64,000 bases of DNA, from NCBI GenBank assembly GCA_030141605.1, contig JAQGDQ010000007.1, forward strand, positions 421,173 to 485,172, read 5' to 3'. A model generated the notes under the pieces. It had not been told where the DNA came from. It made no database searches and saw only the letters and a list, made by a program, of their open reading frames with translations. Source of the stretch: Tubiluchus corallicola (taxonomy: Eukaryota; Priapulida; Priapulimorpha; Priapulimorphida; Tubiluchidae). The position numbers and the translations under genes were made by a program. Below, piece after piece: positions 12,401 to 27,400 of this stretch. The stretch's first letter is position 1. The number at the start of each line of letters is the position of its first letter.

Positions 12401-15400
12401 AGTAGAGAGTGCCAATGAAATTACCTGCAGTAAACTAAGCTTAAATACTTGAATGCTTTGTTTTTTCCATCTTATTTCTAATGTAAACAAATTTAACACT
12501 ATCATGCAAAGTTATATGTCACAGATGGCATTATTTGTGTTTTATTAACGTGATTTTGATTATACTTCGAGCTAACGTATGATGATCAGAAAGTTTCAAG
12601 TTTTTTGAGTCAGTATTAACTGTACGTTCTTGAGTATATATATATATATATGTGTGTATTATGCACACAAATAAATTTGCTATTTCTAAAATATTTAGAA
12701 TCAATTTATAAAACAGTAAATGTATATCTGAAATTCCAGAAGTTACGAGTAGAATTATGCAAGACGAATCAAAACTTTCTGTTAATTTGGAGCAGGAAAT
12801 ATAATAGATTTTGTCAATAAATTATTGTTGTTACAAGAAACGGTTAATATTTGCAGACCAGGATTTTGCTGTATTAACCAGCTACGATGAATGTACATGT
12901 GCTCTCGGCAATATTCCTATAGAAGCCGTAGTTGAAACAAAGTATTGCGCTGTCTGTGGTGGAGCTTTTACAGGACGTAATAATTACTTTGATCATTGTG
13001 GAAGTAAAAATACAGGTTATGCCATGGTATACAGGGTTTATTCTGGTGAGTAATGTGTGTTTAAAGTGTGCCAAGTAGTGTAAAGCTAAAGCCACACTGA
13101 CCCATCATAGATTTTGGTCAGATTTTATTTTAGTTAATGAAACAAGAAAATATTTAGCTTTTTGCTGGTTGGGCAGAAACAACAATTCTTGTCAAATTTA
13201 AAGTTTGGTGGTTGAAATTTTTCAAATTTTCTGGTCAACATGAAGTTAGCAACACCAATATCATATTAATATTCTTTTTCTTCTTCTTCTGGTGTCATCT
13301 CCCTAGGACGTGGACTGTCTAGATTTTCCTGTTTTCTCCTTTCTACACATTCTGGATTTGATGTTTCCATCTGTTACTCCTGTAGAAAATTTCTTTTTTT
13401 GTCTTCCTCTCTTGCGTTTTCCATCGATAATTACAACAATATACTTCGCATCCTGTTGGGACTAAGTGACCGAAAAAGGATAATTGCTTACTAGTAGAAA
13501 TTAAAGATTTCATCAGCCATTCTCGAAATTTCTTCATTTGTTTTGTGGTCTTTTGAAGCGATAAGAAGCATTCTCCTTCATATCCATATTTCAAAAACTT
13601 TTATTTTAGGTACAAGATTTTGATTCACTGTCCAGGTTTCAGATGCATAAAGTGATAAAACACATCCCTGGTGAGTTTCACGGTAGATCTGAAAGCTTTC
13701 TGATAAACCATGTTGAAAGCGAATTACTGTAGTTTGATTCCAGTATACGTTCTCTGTCAAGTATTTATCACTAGCATTTATATCAATGCCTTCCAGACAT
13801 TCCACAATGCAGTTGTGGTAGACATGGTCGAATGCTTTCTCATAGTTGTTGAAGCTTTTCTGCTTTTTGAGACAATTCTCTAGGTTCTGTAATAAAAATG
13901 TCTACCCATCATTTGCGTAAAAGTTTGCCAGTCATTAATTTTTCTTTCTATTTTTGCATCATTCTGTAATTTGTAATGCTTAATAATAGTTTCAATAATC
14001 TTTCAGTGTCACATTAGATAGCATGTTAGTCAACATTAGTCAAGTCTGTATGATGTGGGCTTATTTACATTGGACCTTGTATGATAAAGTAACTAAGCTT
14101 GGGAAAGCTAAAGCTGCACTCGGGGGAGGTTTCTTGTTATGGTCATTCGTCTGCGTTACTTCCTCTTACCATGATTTGACAAGATAGCTAACATTTCCCA
14201 TAACAGAATTGTCCTAAAATTATTTGCATTAATGTAGCTAGCTCGTATCAGATTTAGTATAGATTTTTTTCTATAATTGTTTTTTATATTGTATGTGCAG
14301 TGTTGGAAGTTGACTACATTAATAAACTTTAATCTGACAAGGTTTCAATGAGATTAATAAATCAACAAGTGTCTGCATTTCGTCTATTACAGTGTGGAAT
14401 GAAGCTCGTCCGGAGTACAGAGGTTGCTGGAATTTTTCCTTTGATATTACCTTTGCAAGCTCATCAAATGTGAGTTCAGCTTATGAGTGCGTGTCACATT
14501 GCTCATTGTTCAGCAGGATAAGTGGATCCTTGGGCAGTTTTGCTTTGCTGGAAAAGAGCGGCACAAACTACATTTGTCATTGTGATGATACTACTGGTAC
14601 AGGAAGAGCTACTTTTGCCTCTGACCTACCATGTGAAAAATGTCTCGGTGGCAGTAATGGCTACTGTGGCAGTGGTGCTGGCGTTTATGCTGTGTATGAC
14701 ACTGGAGGTAATGACTGTTGCATTCTAATATCTCTATTAACCATTAGTTAAATAATGTTCACTTTTTTCATGTGTACACATACATTTTATATGAATTATT
14801 TTTTCAGCTGTTGAGGTACTCAAGATAAAACAACTTTGTTTTAGAAAATATTAAAAGTAGAGAGAAGACCCATAAGATCATAATAATTACAGATGAAACT
14901 GTGAAAGTGCTATATTTTAACTTCCAACATTATTCATGATAATAGATGTCACTTTGCTAAATGCTAGATAGAGGCAAGACATCACCTTGACAAAACCCCT
15001 GGAATGTATTACACTCAATAGAAAACTCGGCGAGAATATAAAAGGTTTTTCTGGTGTTTACCTAGAAACGTGTACAGAACAGCAACAGCTCTCTAAATCA
15101 CCATAGATACAGAATTTTTCCTTAGCACTGCTACACTGATTAAATTCAGTTAACGATATTTCACTCATTTGTGATCACTTGATGAAATTTATACTGACTG
15201 GTATTCTTAGTGTACATATATGTAATGGCAAATAAATAATTGTATTTGATCAGACTTTCTGCTGTTCCTGATTTAGTCTTTAAGGCTGTATTGTTTTGTT
15301 ACGCTAATCCAGTGAACAGTAATTTTTGTGCAATCAGAACTTTGAATTATAGAATCTATAGTAGCAGATTTTAGATGAAGGCATAAGTTTTCACTATGTT

Positions 15401-18400
15401 AACAGAATTTTGACTGAATTTATTTTGACCGATAGGCAGTGACTCTTTAGTAGTATTTAGTAATAATTTAAAATAATTTATATTGTTTAATTATAAATAA
15501 CGCTATATTTCATAATTATATCAGTTTGACACTGTCAATGGCTCTCAATTCTTAATGAATATACTGGTTTTCATATATTTACAAGTAACCCATATTATTT
15601 TTATCTTTTTCTTTAGCACCACATAAGTATCAAGGCTGTTTTGCATATTATAAACCTGACATATTCTTTCCACAAACGGAGTCGCTCGTGCAAGTTACCA
15701 ACGATTTAGATATTGTGTGTGTAACAATGTGCAGGGATAAAGGATATTACTTCAGCGGCTTCTATCCTTCTCTAACTGATGAATACATCTGCAGATGTGG
15801 CAATGGATTTCCATTTGATAAATTTTCCTTGAACTGTGAAAGTTGCACAAAAACAACAACTGGAACATGTCCTGGAAAAAATGCTATTTCCGTTTACACT
15901 ACTGAAAGTGAGTATTTTTTTACTGACTGTTGTTATTGTGATCAATATTGAAGTCTTTGGCAGTAATATTTCTTACTTCTTGAAAGGTTGTCGTTTGCAA
16001 ATCCCAAGTAGACAGTTTTCATATTAGCCTGGTAGAACTGGTAGCCATTCTGTTTCACATTAGTCTGTTACATGTCTAGTAAATGTATCTATGACTTTCT
16101 AATAAGCTGCAGTGACAAGGTTTTTTCTTTATTGTAAATGTTTTCTGTTAAATTTCATAAACATTGCTATTAAACTTCATTACCAAATACAGGAACTTTG
16201 TTAGTAGAAGACCGGACGATTGTGTAGACTCAATCTCATTTTAATCTACTGTCCAAAATAAACATTCTCTTGCCTATAAAAGTTAACAATTGTTCCTTAT
16301 GTTTGAATAATTAGCTTAGAAAGTTAATTAATGGCAACCGAACACAGCTATTGTATTGCTTGCGTCACAAACTAACCACGGTTCATGCAATGGCAGGCGT
16401 CTTCCCTGTCAAGCACATTTGCATAGGTGTTACAGTACTGCTTAGATGCATGATGTCATGAAAAATGGGCTCTAGATCATATAGACGTCAGAAACTAATA
16501 CCGCAGTTCATGGTCATGCTTATCACGGTACCGTCGTCTATTTGTCGGTCACGCGAATGTGAAAAAAAGGTGCCGCTGCCAATCTTAGTAGATTCACTGA
16601 GCCGTGCTTAGCTTTGAAAGTTTAACGAAATTTGAGTATCCGAGGTAATTATTATTTAATTTAAGCTTTGATTTAAAATAAGCTATTGCAGTTTTCAATA
16701 TTTTAGAGCATTCTTTATTCTGAACTCGTGTTTACACAATCATCCGGTTTTCCTTTAATAAGCTTTCACTGGGAAATATGAAGCAACAGCTTTAACATGA
16801 GTTCCACACTTTTTGATTGCACATTAACAAAAATTTTTGTGCTTTAGAAAAATTGTGTTTCTTTGCGATTTTTGCTAGATTTTTGTTTTGTACTTGTTTG
16901 TGAAAATGTGCAATTTTCAAGTAGCAAATAGAAATACATAGTCAGTGATTAATATACGATTTGGTTGCAACACGTATAACTTTGACAGCATATGCAGTTG
17001 TACTGATGCTTCTACACTAACTTTACTCTAGTATATCCAGTTTTGACAAACCTATTTGGTTGCCATTAGAACAAGAATTGGGTCAAAACACTCATGTCAC
17101 AGTGAGTCTGTCAAGCATAACCATAATTTGAACGAGCATTAGGATTTGCTAGCAATTTATTGTTATTGGATTATTGTTTGGTTCTACCTACAAAGTATAA
17201 AAATTTAAATAAAAATCTGTGCTCGATCATTTCTGATATTAGATTGCTTCACTTTCTATATTTAAATTACAAATCTAATTTAAAGAAAAAAGCAGCAAGT
17301 TTACATGCATTTACAAATCTGATTTAAAGAGAAAAACAGTAAGTTTGCATATGTAGTTGTGAATTTGTATACCAAGATTTTAGAACATCAAGAGTTTAGT
17401 GAAAGCACACTTATCATTACACTGCCATAACTTAAATGCCATGTACACTCGATCTCCTTCTTCCACCTATCTTCTGCCTTATTGTCTTATAGCGCCAAAA
17501 TTAGTATCTAACGAAATTGAAGATTCTAAACTAAATTTAAAACAATTTTACAATATAGACTGAACTCAACAAGTGCTAATCGAGTTTTTCTTAGATAATT
17601 ATTTTTATTCATATAACAGCTTTCTCCTCTAGCTTGTGAATTTTAAGGTCCCAACTTCTAGGGAAATTTGACTGAGGTAACATATGCCTGCTCAGAAACA
17701 ACAAAGAAAATTTACTTTTTTGAGCTATGCAACAAGTTTGCTTTACTATTGTGAACAATTCTTTTTTGTAGATTATGCAGTCGAGTCAGACATCTTAGGT
17801 TGTTGGGAAAATACAGGCCTGAATGCAACAGAAAGAGATATGGTTTATCGTTCATCTGGAATAGTAAACTTAACACCAGATAAATGTAGGTTGCATTGTG
17901 CTGAACTTGATTATGCATATGCTGGCTTGGAAAATGGTACAATCTGTTACTGTGGAAATACATATGGAAGATATGCACCTGCTAGAAACCCTTGCAATCT
18001 CAAATGTGGAAGTGAAAGTGAACAGTGTAATTTATTTGACGAATCTTGTTTCACTTGTGGTGGTTCGTCGGCAATAGAGGTGCATCCTACAAACAGTAAG
18101 TGCATTAGCAATTTTAATATTCAAGGCTAAATAGAAATATTTTTAGAAACATAATCGGTGCATTTTTAAAGTGTTCAGCCAAAAAAAGGCTAAAGGTGCT
18201 TGTGGTACTCAACTTGACTATAGGAAAAGTGGCCATTTGAACTCATTTTTATAATTTGGACGACTTCCAAAATGTGTAAGAAAACCTGTCTGATGTAGGC
18301 AGTTAGGTAATACTGAACTAAGATGATCTTACAAAAAGGCAAGTAAGAAAGCTTATTGACGAGTGGTTGTCGAATTCTGATCTCCACAGATGCCTTACCC

Positions 18401-21400
18401 ACTTATAATTGATGCCATGTTGAGGTAACTGACTGATCAATTGGCTTCATGAATAACTAAAGCAGAAAAATATTTGGAAGGGTATCAGTACAGTTGCTTA
18501 TTTTTTCGATCTTAAATTTCTAGAGAAGATTTTGAATTAAGCACACGTTGGAACTCATATTTTACTTGTACAAGATTTAAGGTATATTTATACAAAATTT
18601 AACATCATCGTTATCGTCATCATTGTTGTTGATGTCTTCATCGGCATCATCATCATCACCATCACCATCATCGTCATTATTGTCAAAAATCAGTCACTTG
18701 ATCCTTCATGTTGTGGTATTTAGAGCAATGATTTTTTTTATAGTTTAGGTACCATTTTTATGTTATCATTTGTGGTAAATATTTAGATGGTGCTTTAAGA
18801 TATTATCTCATGCTTTTTACTTTCTCTCGTTTTAATACTAGCTGCTTTTTTAGATTCAGAGTAATCCAGGGCGGTAATTTTTTTCTAATCTACTATTTGT
18901 TAAATGCCTTTGTTTAAGTATTCCAGCCTGGGGAAAAACTAAGAACTGGCTGCTACAGCTCCAGTCCAAGTTATAATTTGAACGATTCTACTACTGAGAT
19001 GCGATTGAGCATGACGCCCAAAATGTGTGTGCACCACTGTTTTGCATTTGGTAGGCACTTTTTTCCTTTTTGTATTAACCATTACTATGTTTGTGTTGCT
19101 GTTAAAAGAAAATTTGCGTAAAAATTAATTGCACTGTTTCTTTTTTGCTTTGTACTGATCTAAACTAAATGTAGATTATTAGTTTATGATGTAGTGCAGT
19201 TTTCATAATTTGAAATTATGTAAATTTTATACAGCACATGACTTTGCTGTGTTAACGAACCACGATGAATGCAAGTGTGCAAGCAATGTGGAATTTCAAG
19301 ATGCACAGGACACTAAACATTGTGCAAAGTGCATTGGTGCTTGGACTGGCAGAAACAACAATTACTTTGGTTTTTGTGGAAGACAAGCTTACATTAGCGT
19401 ATATAGGGTGTACTCTGGTATGCTCAATTATTTTATTTTTCTCAGCTATATTTAAGATGTAATATAATGTAATATTTTCACTTTAGACTAGTTCTTATTT
19501 AATGATGGTACCACCTTCCAGGAAGATCTGTCATTTAGTGAAACGTTGCTAAACGAAACAATGCCTTCCCTAAGATTTAATGTAAAAATGTTTAGTTGCA
19601 TTCTAGGAGCAAAAAACAGCATTGCTTGGTTAGGTAAAATGGCTAGCTGCTTTCAGAAAAGTAAAAATCCCTGAAGCGTGGCTATGTAAAAGTGATCAGT
19701 TATGTTACAGGAAAAAAAGCAATAACATTTTGCTTCTAAGTGAAACTCCATATCTGATTTATTGCTCACAGTTCTACATTACGTTTTTGTTTGTTTAATT
19801 GAAAAGCAATGAGTAACTGTAGTATGAAAATTAAAATCTAAATTTGAAAAATAAGTGCTTCCTCCTCAGGTTGCTTTCCTTTACATACTTTTCCTCCTCC
19901 TTTCTCTTTTTTCATAAAAAGTCCAACATTTCTTAATTAGATGTTTCCGTTTTTAGTCAGCACTTTCTTAGAACACTGCATTTTGCTTTTACTACGTCTT
20001 GTCGTACTTTTGACTACATTGTCTATCAGGGTCATTTGCAATGTTGTCTTTGTAACATCTAAAATGCGAATCAGACAAATGCGGCAATTAACTATGTAAC
20101 TTGGAAGTTTTCTCAACCAGAGGAATTTTGTCTGAATGTGGGAAAGCAATGAATCATTGCGGTCAACCTGGACAATCTGACTGATATGGCTGACTGCCTG
20201 CTATCAATTTATATTAACCTTGCATGACTAATTATTTTCCATGTAATAACCATTATTACCAGAGTAATAACCATACGGTGATCTGGGTTAATTATTGTGC
20301 TTCCTTTAGAGTGTGAGAGCAGTAAGCAGGATTTTGTGCTTAATGTAAGAAGTAAGAAATGGTCACGAAAGCGAAACGTGATATTAAGTGAAAAAAAGCT
20401 ATCAGAAGATTAGCATCGTTAAAACGAAACTTTGCTAGGTGGGGCTTTGCAAGCTATATAGCAAAGTGCAGCCTACTAGCAGGATGCACATGTTAATGTT
20501 TGATCAGTTAAACATAGAATGTTTATGTGAAGGTTAATGGTTACAGCACGTTCTCCTCTCTCAGTATTGGATCTTTACATGTTACAGACAGTGCCACAAT
20601 GCAGTATCTTAATGATCATTTTTTATGAATACTATGGTATGTTGACAATTTTTTAATTTGTGACTCACTTTACATTCTAGAATCAATGCTCACGTTTTGT
20701 ATTACTTTTATTTTCTACTTTACTTTTATTTAGTGTGGAAGCGAGCTGCTGACGATCATGAGTACAGAGGATGTTGGAGGTTTGCCCCGAATGTTACATT
20801 TTCATTGTCATTTTCCAGTCAGTCGGCTTTTGACTGCCTGTCCCAATGCCGACAGCAGCAACTTAGGGCTCCATTTGCTTTGATTGGGAAGGTAAACAAT
20901 GCATACACATGTTTTTGTGATGACTCCTTTGGTACAGGGAAAGCGATTGCTGCTTCAGGTGTTGCATGTCCAAGATGCCCTGGAGAAAACAGCGGTTTCT
21001 GTGGAGATCGTAACAATGTTTATGCCGTGTACGATACTGGAGGTAATGTAATAATAACCGTAATAATAATTTCTTCACTATTTACAGTGCTAAAATGTAT
21101 AAATAGAGAATGTAATAATAGAATATTACATCATTGCTAGCATTATCCTTTAGGAATTTAGGGATTCTGAAGTGCAGAAGGACCTTCTAAAAATTCCGTG
21201 TCATCATAGCATTAGAATTAGCTCGCATTAGAAATAATAACAATTAAATAGAAAAGCAATTTTTGGTAATTCGAAACAGTAGCAAGATTGAAAATCAGTT
21301 GCTTTGCAAGTTTATGCTGCTTTCTATCTGTGTGCGTTATTTCCTTCATCAGTGAGGCTGTATTTTCATCGCCTTTAGTTCGTTTGTTGGTTATGTTTCT

Positions 21401-24400
21401 GTCTGTACGCATTTTCTTGTTTTTCCTTTTGTTGAATTTTTTCTTCTTTTAGCACCACTTGAGTATCAAGGATGTTTTGCATATTATAAACCAGAGATAT
21501 ACTTCCCAGTTACTGAATCACTTGGAGGCGAGAACAATAACTTGGATAGTGTGTGTGAATTGTTATGCGAAAATAAAGGATATTTCTTTGGAAGCCTGCA
21601 CTATTCACAGATTGATAAGTACACATGTAGATGTGGCAATGGATTTCCATTCAGAAAGTTTTCACTAAATTGTCTTAGTTGTCAAGATACGGTTACTGGA
21701 GTTTGCCCTGATGGAAATGCAGTCCTTGTTTACGCTACCTCGAGTGAGTCTTTGTTGAGGATCTTAATGTACTAAATCAATAGGAGTTCCAATCTGTAAG
21801 AAAAATGAACTTTGACCAATGAAAAAGAAGTAGTATTAGTATTCTTTGATGTAGCCAGAACAAAACAATTTATTTTTTAATTACCATTACTTTCGTTAAT
21901 TTGCTTCTACGTGTTAGCGTTGCCTTGATACATTAAATACCTTTGGGATTAAAAGACTTTGCAAATGCATATTATGTGCTTTAGAGTTATTATTGTTTTC
22001 CTTCCTATATATACTAACCTTCGTATTGATCATGACCTGTAATTTTACTATTTACGTTTACTCATGTTTAAAATGTATGAACTCATTTTTGTACCTAATA
22101 AACAAATAAATAAAAGAAATATACTATTTGCCTGCATTATGGAATTTTCTAGATTATGGCCATGCATCAGATGTTTTGGGCTGCTGGGAAGATAATGTGG
22201 AAAGAGACATGGCATATATGGCAGTAACTATATTTGTGACACCAGAAGCATGCAAATTACATTGTTGGGAGCTCGACTATGCATTTGCAGGCTTGCAGAA
22301 TGGAACAGAGTGTTTTTGTGGAAATTCGTACGGAAGATATGGACCTGCCAGGAATCCGTGTAACATGAGATGCGGCAATGACACTGAGCTATGTAATGTG
22401 CATGATAATACTTGTTTAACTTGTGGCGGTGAATGGGCATTACTGGTGTATCCTACAGATGGTGAGTAAAATATGAATTTAAATGCATTCATCAAAAATG
22501 AAATTAATATTGTGAGTATTTTAAATGATATAAAAATCTTGTTACTGTCAAAAAAGTAAATAGGAGGTGTACTTTATTTAGGGCAGATTTTTTGTCAGAT
22601 AACAAAGATCAGTGTAACACGACTGTATCACAGCACTTTGCTTGGACTCAAAATGTGACTTTTTATTAACATTTATTTAAAATAATTGTTTAAAAAAAGC
22701 AAATTTTCAGTCAAACCCAGGCAAAGTGTTGGGACCCAGTCGTGTTACATTGACCTTTGCTGTCTGATAAGAAAATTGGACATTAATAAAGTACACTACA
22801 CATTTAATTTTTCAACACTTCGCTGGCTGCTTTAAAATTTGACTTGCTTGCATATCTGGTTAAATCTATGTGTATTAGCTGTTTGATTATATTTTTTACG
22901 TGATTGCATTGAAAATAATAACAGATTATTATTTCCACAATGTTGCAAATGTTAGTAACTAAAAAGTGTTAACTTAGTGTATTAATAAGTGCGAATAAAT
23001 GGTATATTTAAATAAATAGACACAAATAATTATCCATAATTACATGCTTAAAAATATTGCATTAACATGTAAAATACTAAGGAGATTAAAATACCAGGTA
23101 AAAATCTATAACTTAACAAATAATTGATGCTTGATACTAAGTTCACTCTGTCAGTAACTTAACAAATAATTGATACTTGATACCAAGTTCACTCTGCTAG
23201 TAACTTAACAAATAATTGATGCTTGATACCAAGTTCACTCTGCCACTAACTTAACAAATAATTGATGCTTGATACCAAGTTCACTTTGCTAGTAACTTAA
23301 CAAATAATTGATGCTTGACACAAAGTTCACTCTGCTAGTAACTTAACAAATAATTGATGCTTGATACCAAGTTCACTCTGCTAGTAGCTTAACAAATAAT
23401 TGATTCTTGATACTAAGTTCACTCTGCTAGTAACTTAACAAATAATTGATGCTTCACACTAAGTTCACTCTGCTAGTAACTTAACAAATAATTGATACTT
23501 GATACCAAGTTCACTTTGCCAGTAACTTAACAAATAATTGATGCTTGATACCAAGTTCACTGTGCTAGTAACTTAACAAATAATTGATGGTTGATACCAA
23601 GTTCACTCTGCTAGTAACTTAACAAATAATTGATGCTTGATACTAACTTAACAAATAATTGATGCTTGATACTAACTTAACAAATAATTGATACTTGATA
23701 CTAAGTTCACTCTGTTAGTAACTTAACAGATAATTAATGCTTGATACTAAGTTCACTCTGCTAGTAACTTAACAAATAATTGATACTTGATACGAAGTTC
23801 ACTCTGCTAGTAACTTAACAAATAATTGATACTTGATACGAAGTTCACTCTGCTAGTAACTTAACAAATAATTGATGCTTGATACCAAGTTCACTCTGCT
23901 AGTAACTTAACAAATAATTGATGCTTGATACCAAGTTCACTCAGCTAGTAACTTAACAAATAATTGATGCTTGATACTAAGTTCACTCTGCTAGTAACTT
24001 AACAAATAATTGATGCTTGATACTAAGTTCACTCTGTCAGTAACTTAACAAATAATTGATGGTTGATACTAAGTTCACTCTGTCAGTAACTTAACAAATA
24101 ATTGATACTTGATACCAAGTTCACTCTGTCAGTAACTTAACAAATAATTGATGCTTGATACCAAGTTCACTCTGTCAGTAACTTAACAAATAATTGATAC
24201 TTGATACGAAGTTCACTCTGCTAGTAACTTAACAGATAATTAATGCTTGATACCAAGTTCACTCTGCCAGTAACTTAACAAATAATTGATACTTGATACG
24301 AAGTTCACTCTGCTAGTAACTTAACAAATGATTGATACTTGATACCAAGTTCACTTTGCTAGTAACTTAACAAATAATTGATGCTTGATACCAAGTTCAC

Positions 24401-27400
24401 TCTGCTAGTAACTTAACAAATAACTGATGTTTGATACCATAAAGCATTTGGTTTTTCTGACTGATTGGAAGAGTATGTTCACCTGCCACCACTTTCTATA
24501 TTTGAATTTTAAATTTGGTGTAATTTGCCTACAAAAATTTTGCGTTGACAATTTCATGTTTATGACACAAAGCAGGTGCTTAGACATCATCATAAATTAC
24601 AACAGTGGTGTGTTTAAGGCACTCCTTTGAAGGTGGCATTTGAAGTCAGGCAGTTTGTCTAATTTTCATAGTTCACTTTTCATTTTCTTCGTCAAAATAC
24701 TGATATTTTCTCTGAAATTTTCCTTGTTGTTATAATCCCATGGTCAGTACAGTTAAATACATACATTAATACACATAATGTCTACCTTTGTGGAAACAGT
24801 GACCGTCAAATCATTTATACAAACAAGTCATATAATACGTTATCAATCAATCAGTTTCAAAACAAAAATGTTAAAAAAATGATCACAATTTCTGTAACAG
24901 ATTAAACAACTGACTGTGAAAAAAGGTCAAAAATATCTAAACAATGCACATAGTAGCTTAAAGTTGACAAGACTATGACTAAGTAATACTGTATATTAGT
25001 GATTGAATCAGGTCTTTATTTTTGGCATTTGTTTAGAAAATCATCGAGATTTATGAACCTAACTACTTGACTGCTAAACCAAGAATGTTTTGTATTGTTG
25101 AGTTAAACTGCATTTGGTTTTACTTTTTTACATAAGCATTTATGTTCGGAGAAGAACTGGGATCTGGTTGCTATAAACAAAATGATGCATACGTCTTTGA
25201 TGAGTCTACGATGTTAAGAAGAAAAAGCATGTCGGCAAGAATGTGTGTGAGTCACTGCTATGGATTGGGTATGTTTCATTTGCTAAACTATGCCATATAA
25301 TAAATGTCAATATGTGGGATAGGTGGCAGCATGGTATGCTATTTTTTGTTTCATATCATGCCTCAGTAATCGCAGAGTGCAAGTTTATAATGAAAAATAT
25401 CTCTTTTGGTGTATAAAATCAACATTGGTGTTCCTCAGGGCCCTGTTTCCTAGTTTGCTTTTAAGCTTGCTATTTATGATGATGATAATACTCTATAGCT
25501 ATGATATTTACAGCAAACATTCATTTAACAACTCCTGGTTAGGGACTGTGAATTGGTTTTGAAGTGGGGCCGAAACTGGATCGCCACATTTAATGCAAAG
25601 AAAAAGCTTTCTTGCCATTACACATTGCTCTGGATTTCTTTGGGGCATTTGTCACAAAATGAGCCTTATTGGGAGCAATTACTTCAATGGTACATTTATG
25701 TCACTCTAAATAAAAGTTTTTCCAAAAATAGTTTTTTCCTAAAAATCAAAATCAAAGCAGGTTTGCATTTAAAAAAAATCCACCTTCATATTTTTATCAG
25801 GTAAATAAACTATCTATATTATAATTGTACAGAGTGTTGTTCATTACCTAATTAATTTTGTTCTAAAAACACACAATTTGCTTTGAGCAGCTAATTAGTA
25901 ATTAATAACTTCCCTAGCTAAGAGCAAAGGATTGTGATGAAATCTGGGACACAGTTTAGTTTTTATCTCAAGTGGTGAAGTATACTTAGTTTCTGATCTC
26001 ATTACATTTTCTCATGTTTATTGTTCATGTCTGATCATTCATGCAATAAACTACTAGGTGATTATTTATATTTATGCAGGGCACAATTTTGGTGTGTTGA
26101 CAAGTTATGAAGAATGCAAGTGCACGAGTAGCGTAACCTTTCAAGATGAAGTTGACTCTTCCAAATGTGCAGCATGTGGTGGTTCGTGGAATGGGAGAAG
26201 AAATCACTGGGGTTTTTGTGGGAGGAAAGGTTATATTGGTGTATACAAGACCTATTCAGGTAGGTGTGAGATAAAATAACAAATAACTAAATCACTATTT
26301 GGTGACGATATTTTAATCAGTTGCTTTAAAAAAACTTTTGGAAGTTTGATATAACAAGCCTCAAGTTAAATTCTGAAACGTGTTGGCCTACTACAGTAAT
26401 GATATTTTCAAACTGCCCAGCAAGTTATAGCTGAAAACATCAGTCACCTACTCAAGCAGTTTTTAAAACAAAAATAATGTTGTATACGTTTGTCTGTAAT
26501 TATATATTTTTTGGTGTTTGGTATTATTTAGATTGACTTCATATGATTGTTTATTTTTCTACTTTTTTTAAGTTGCTATAATTATCTTAGAGTAGATTTC
26601 TTGTTGGAGAGGAGTATTTCAGAGGTTCAGTGTCTTTTTCGAAATTATAACTGATTTACTGGAGAAATCTTGGCGGTATTGGAGGGGTGGGTGGGGTGAT
26701 ACTTCAAGAAGAGCTATTGTTGAATAACAAGTGTTCCTTATTGTTGTAATGATAGCCTCTCAACATCGGATGAACCCTGCAAAACTGACTAGAATGATTG
26801 TATTGATAATCATTAGGTCTCCACAGGTATACGCATGCTTATATCTGACTGATTTCATGAGTCTCATGCGCTTATTTCTTAATCATTTTTAGCCGTATGA
26901 GCTAGGGTGACGAACTTCAGAGGGTCTATAGTTCTGAGTGGGGAAGGGCAGTAGCGTGGTAACCTTTGACCTCTGGTCAAGAGATCAGGACTGATGGTGT
27001 GATTTCGTTTTTCCGTAACTCTGTATCTCCTCTTAGGGCCTTTACTTTTTTCAATTTTTTTCACAAGTCTTCAGTATTATTCGGTGGATGTTTGCCTGGG
27101 GCTTTAAAAAGCTGGGACTTCCCAGGCTGGATATAGGAGCAAAATATGAAAATTAAAGGATCAAAGGTCACAGCGACAGTAGCAATTGGGACCAATGACC
27201 TTATCATTCAGTTCTCTTACAGTATTGAACCAAGAGTCTTATGTTTTTGCATGTGTGGATAGCTAAGTAAAGGTAGATGTGCACTAGGTATTTATCTGAA
27301 AGTGGGCATGGCCAGGCCACATGGCATGTGAAAAACTGTTATAGTAGAATTTTGTCAATAACTGGAAAAGTAAACAGGCTGGAATCACGAAACTTGCGAG

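Larger units (their letters stand above)
11159..18918 (+). other. Introns of cassette 3
   Basis: Introns of about 1,698, 1,347, 909, 1,864 and 823 bp. The second contains a minus-strand LINE relic and the last an imperfect CAT microsatellite. The A-B intron has a short TA/TG run near 12636-12657. The others show only AT-rich sequence with many stops in all frames. Confidence 0.55.
19051..25136 (+). other. Introns of cassette 4
   Basis: Introns of about 184, 1,316, 410, 409 and 2,675 bp. The B-C intron holds patches (near 19530 and 20350-20450) resembling a DNA transposon also seen near 32400-32560. The D-E intron ends in a LINE tail. The last intron holds a foldback MITE and the 46-bp minisatellite. 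Confidence 0.55.

Noticed and set aside
23110-24439. Regular repeats resembling a CRISPR array
   Set aside because: Units are directly abutting 46-bp copies without unique spacers, in an animal intron.
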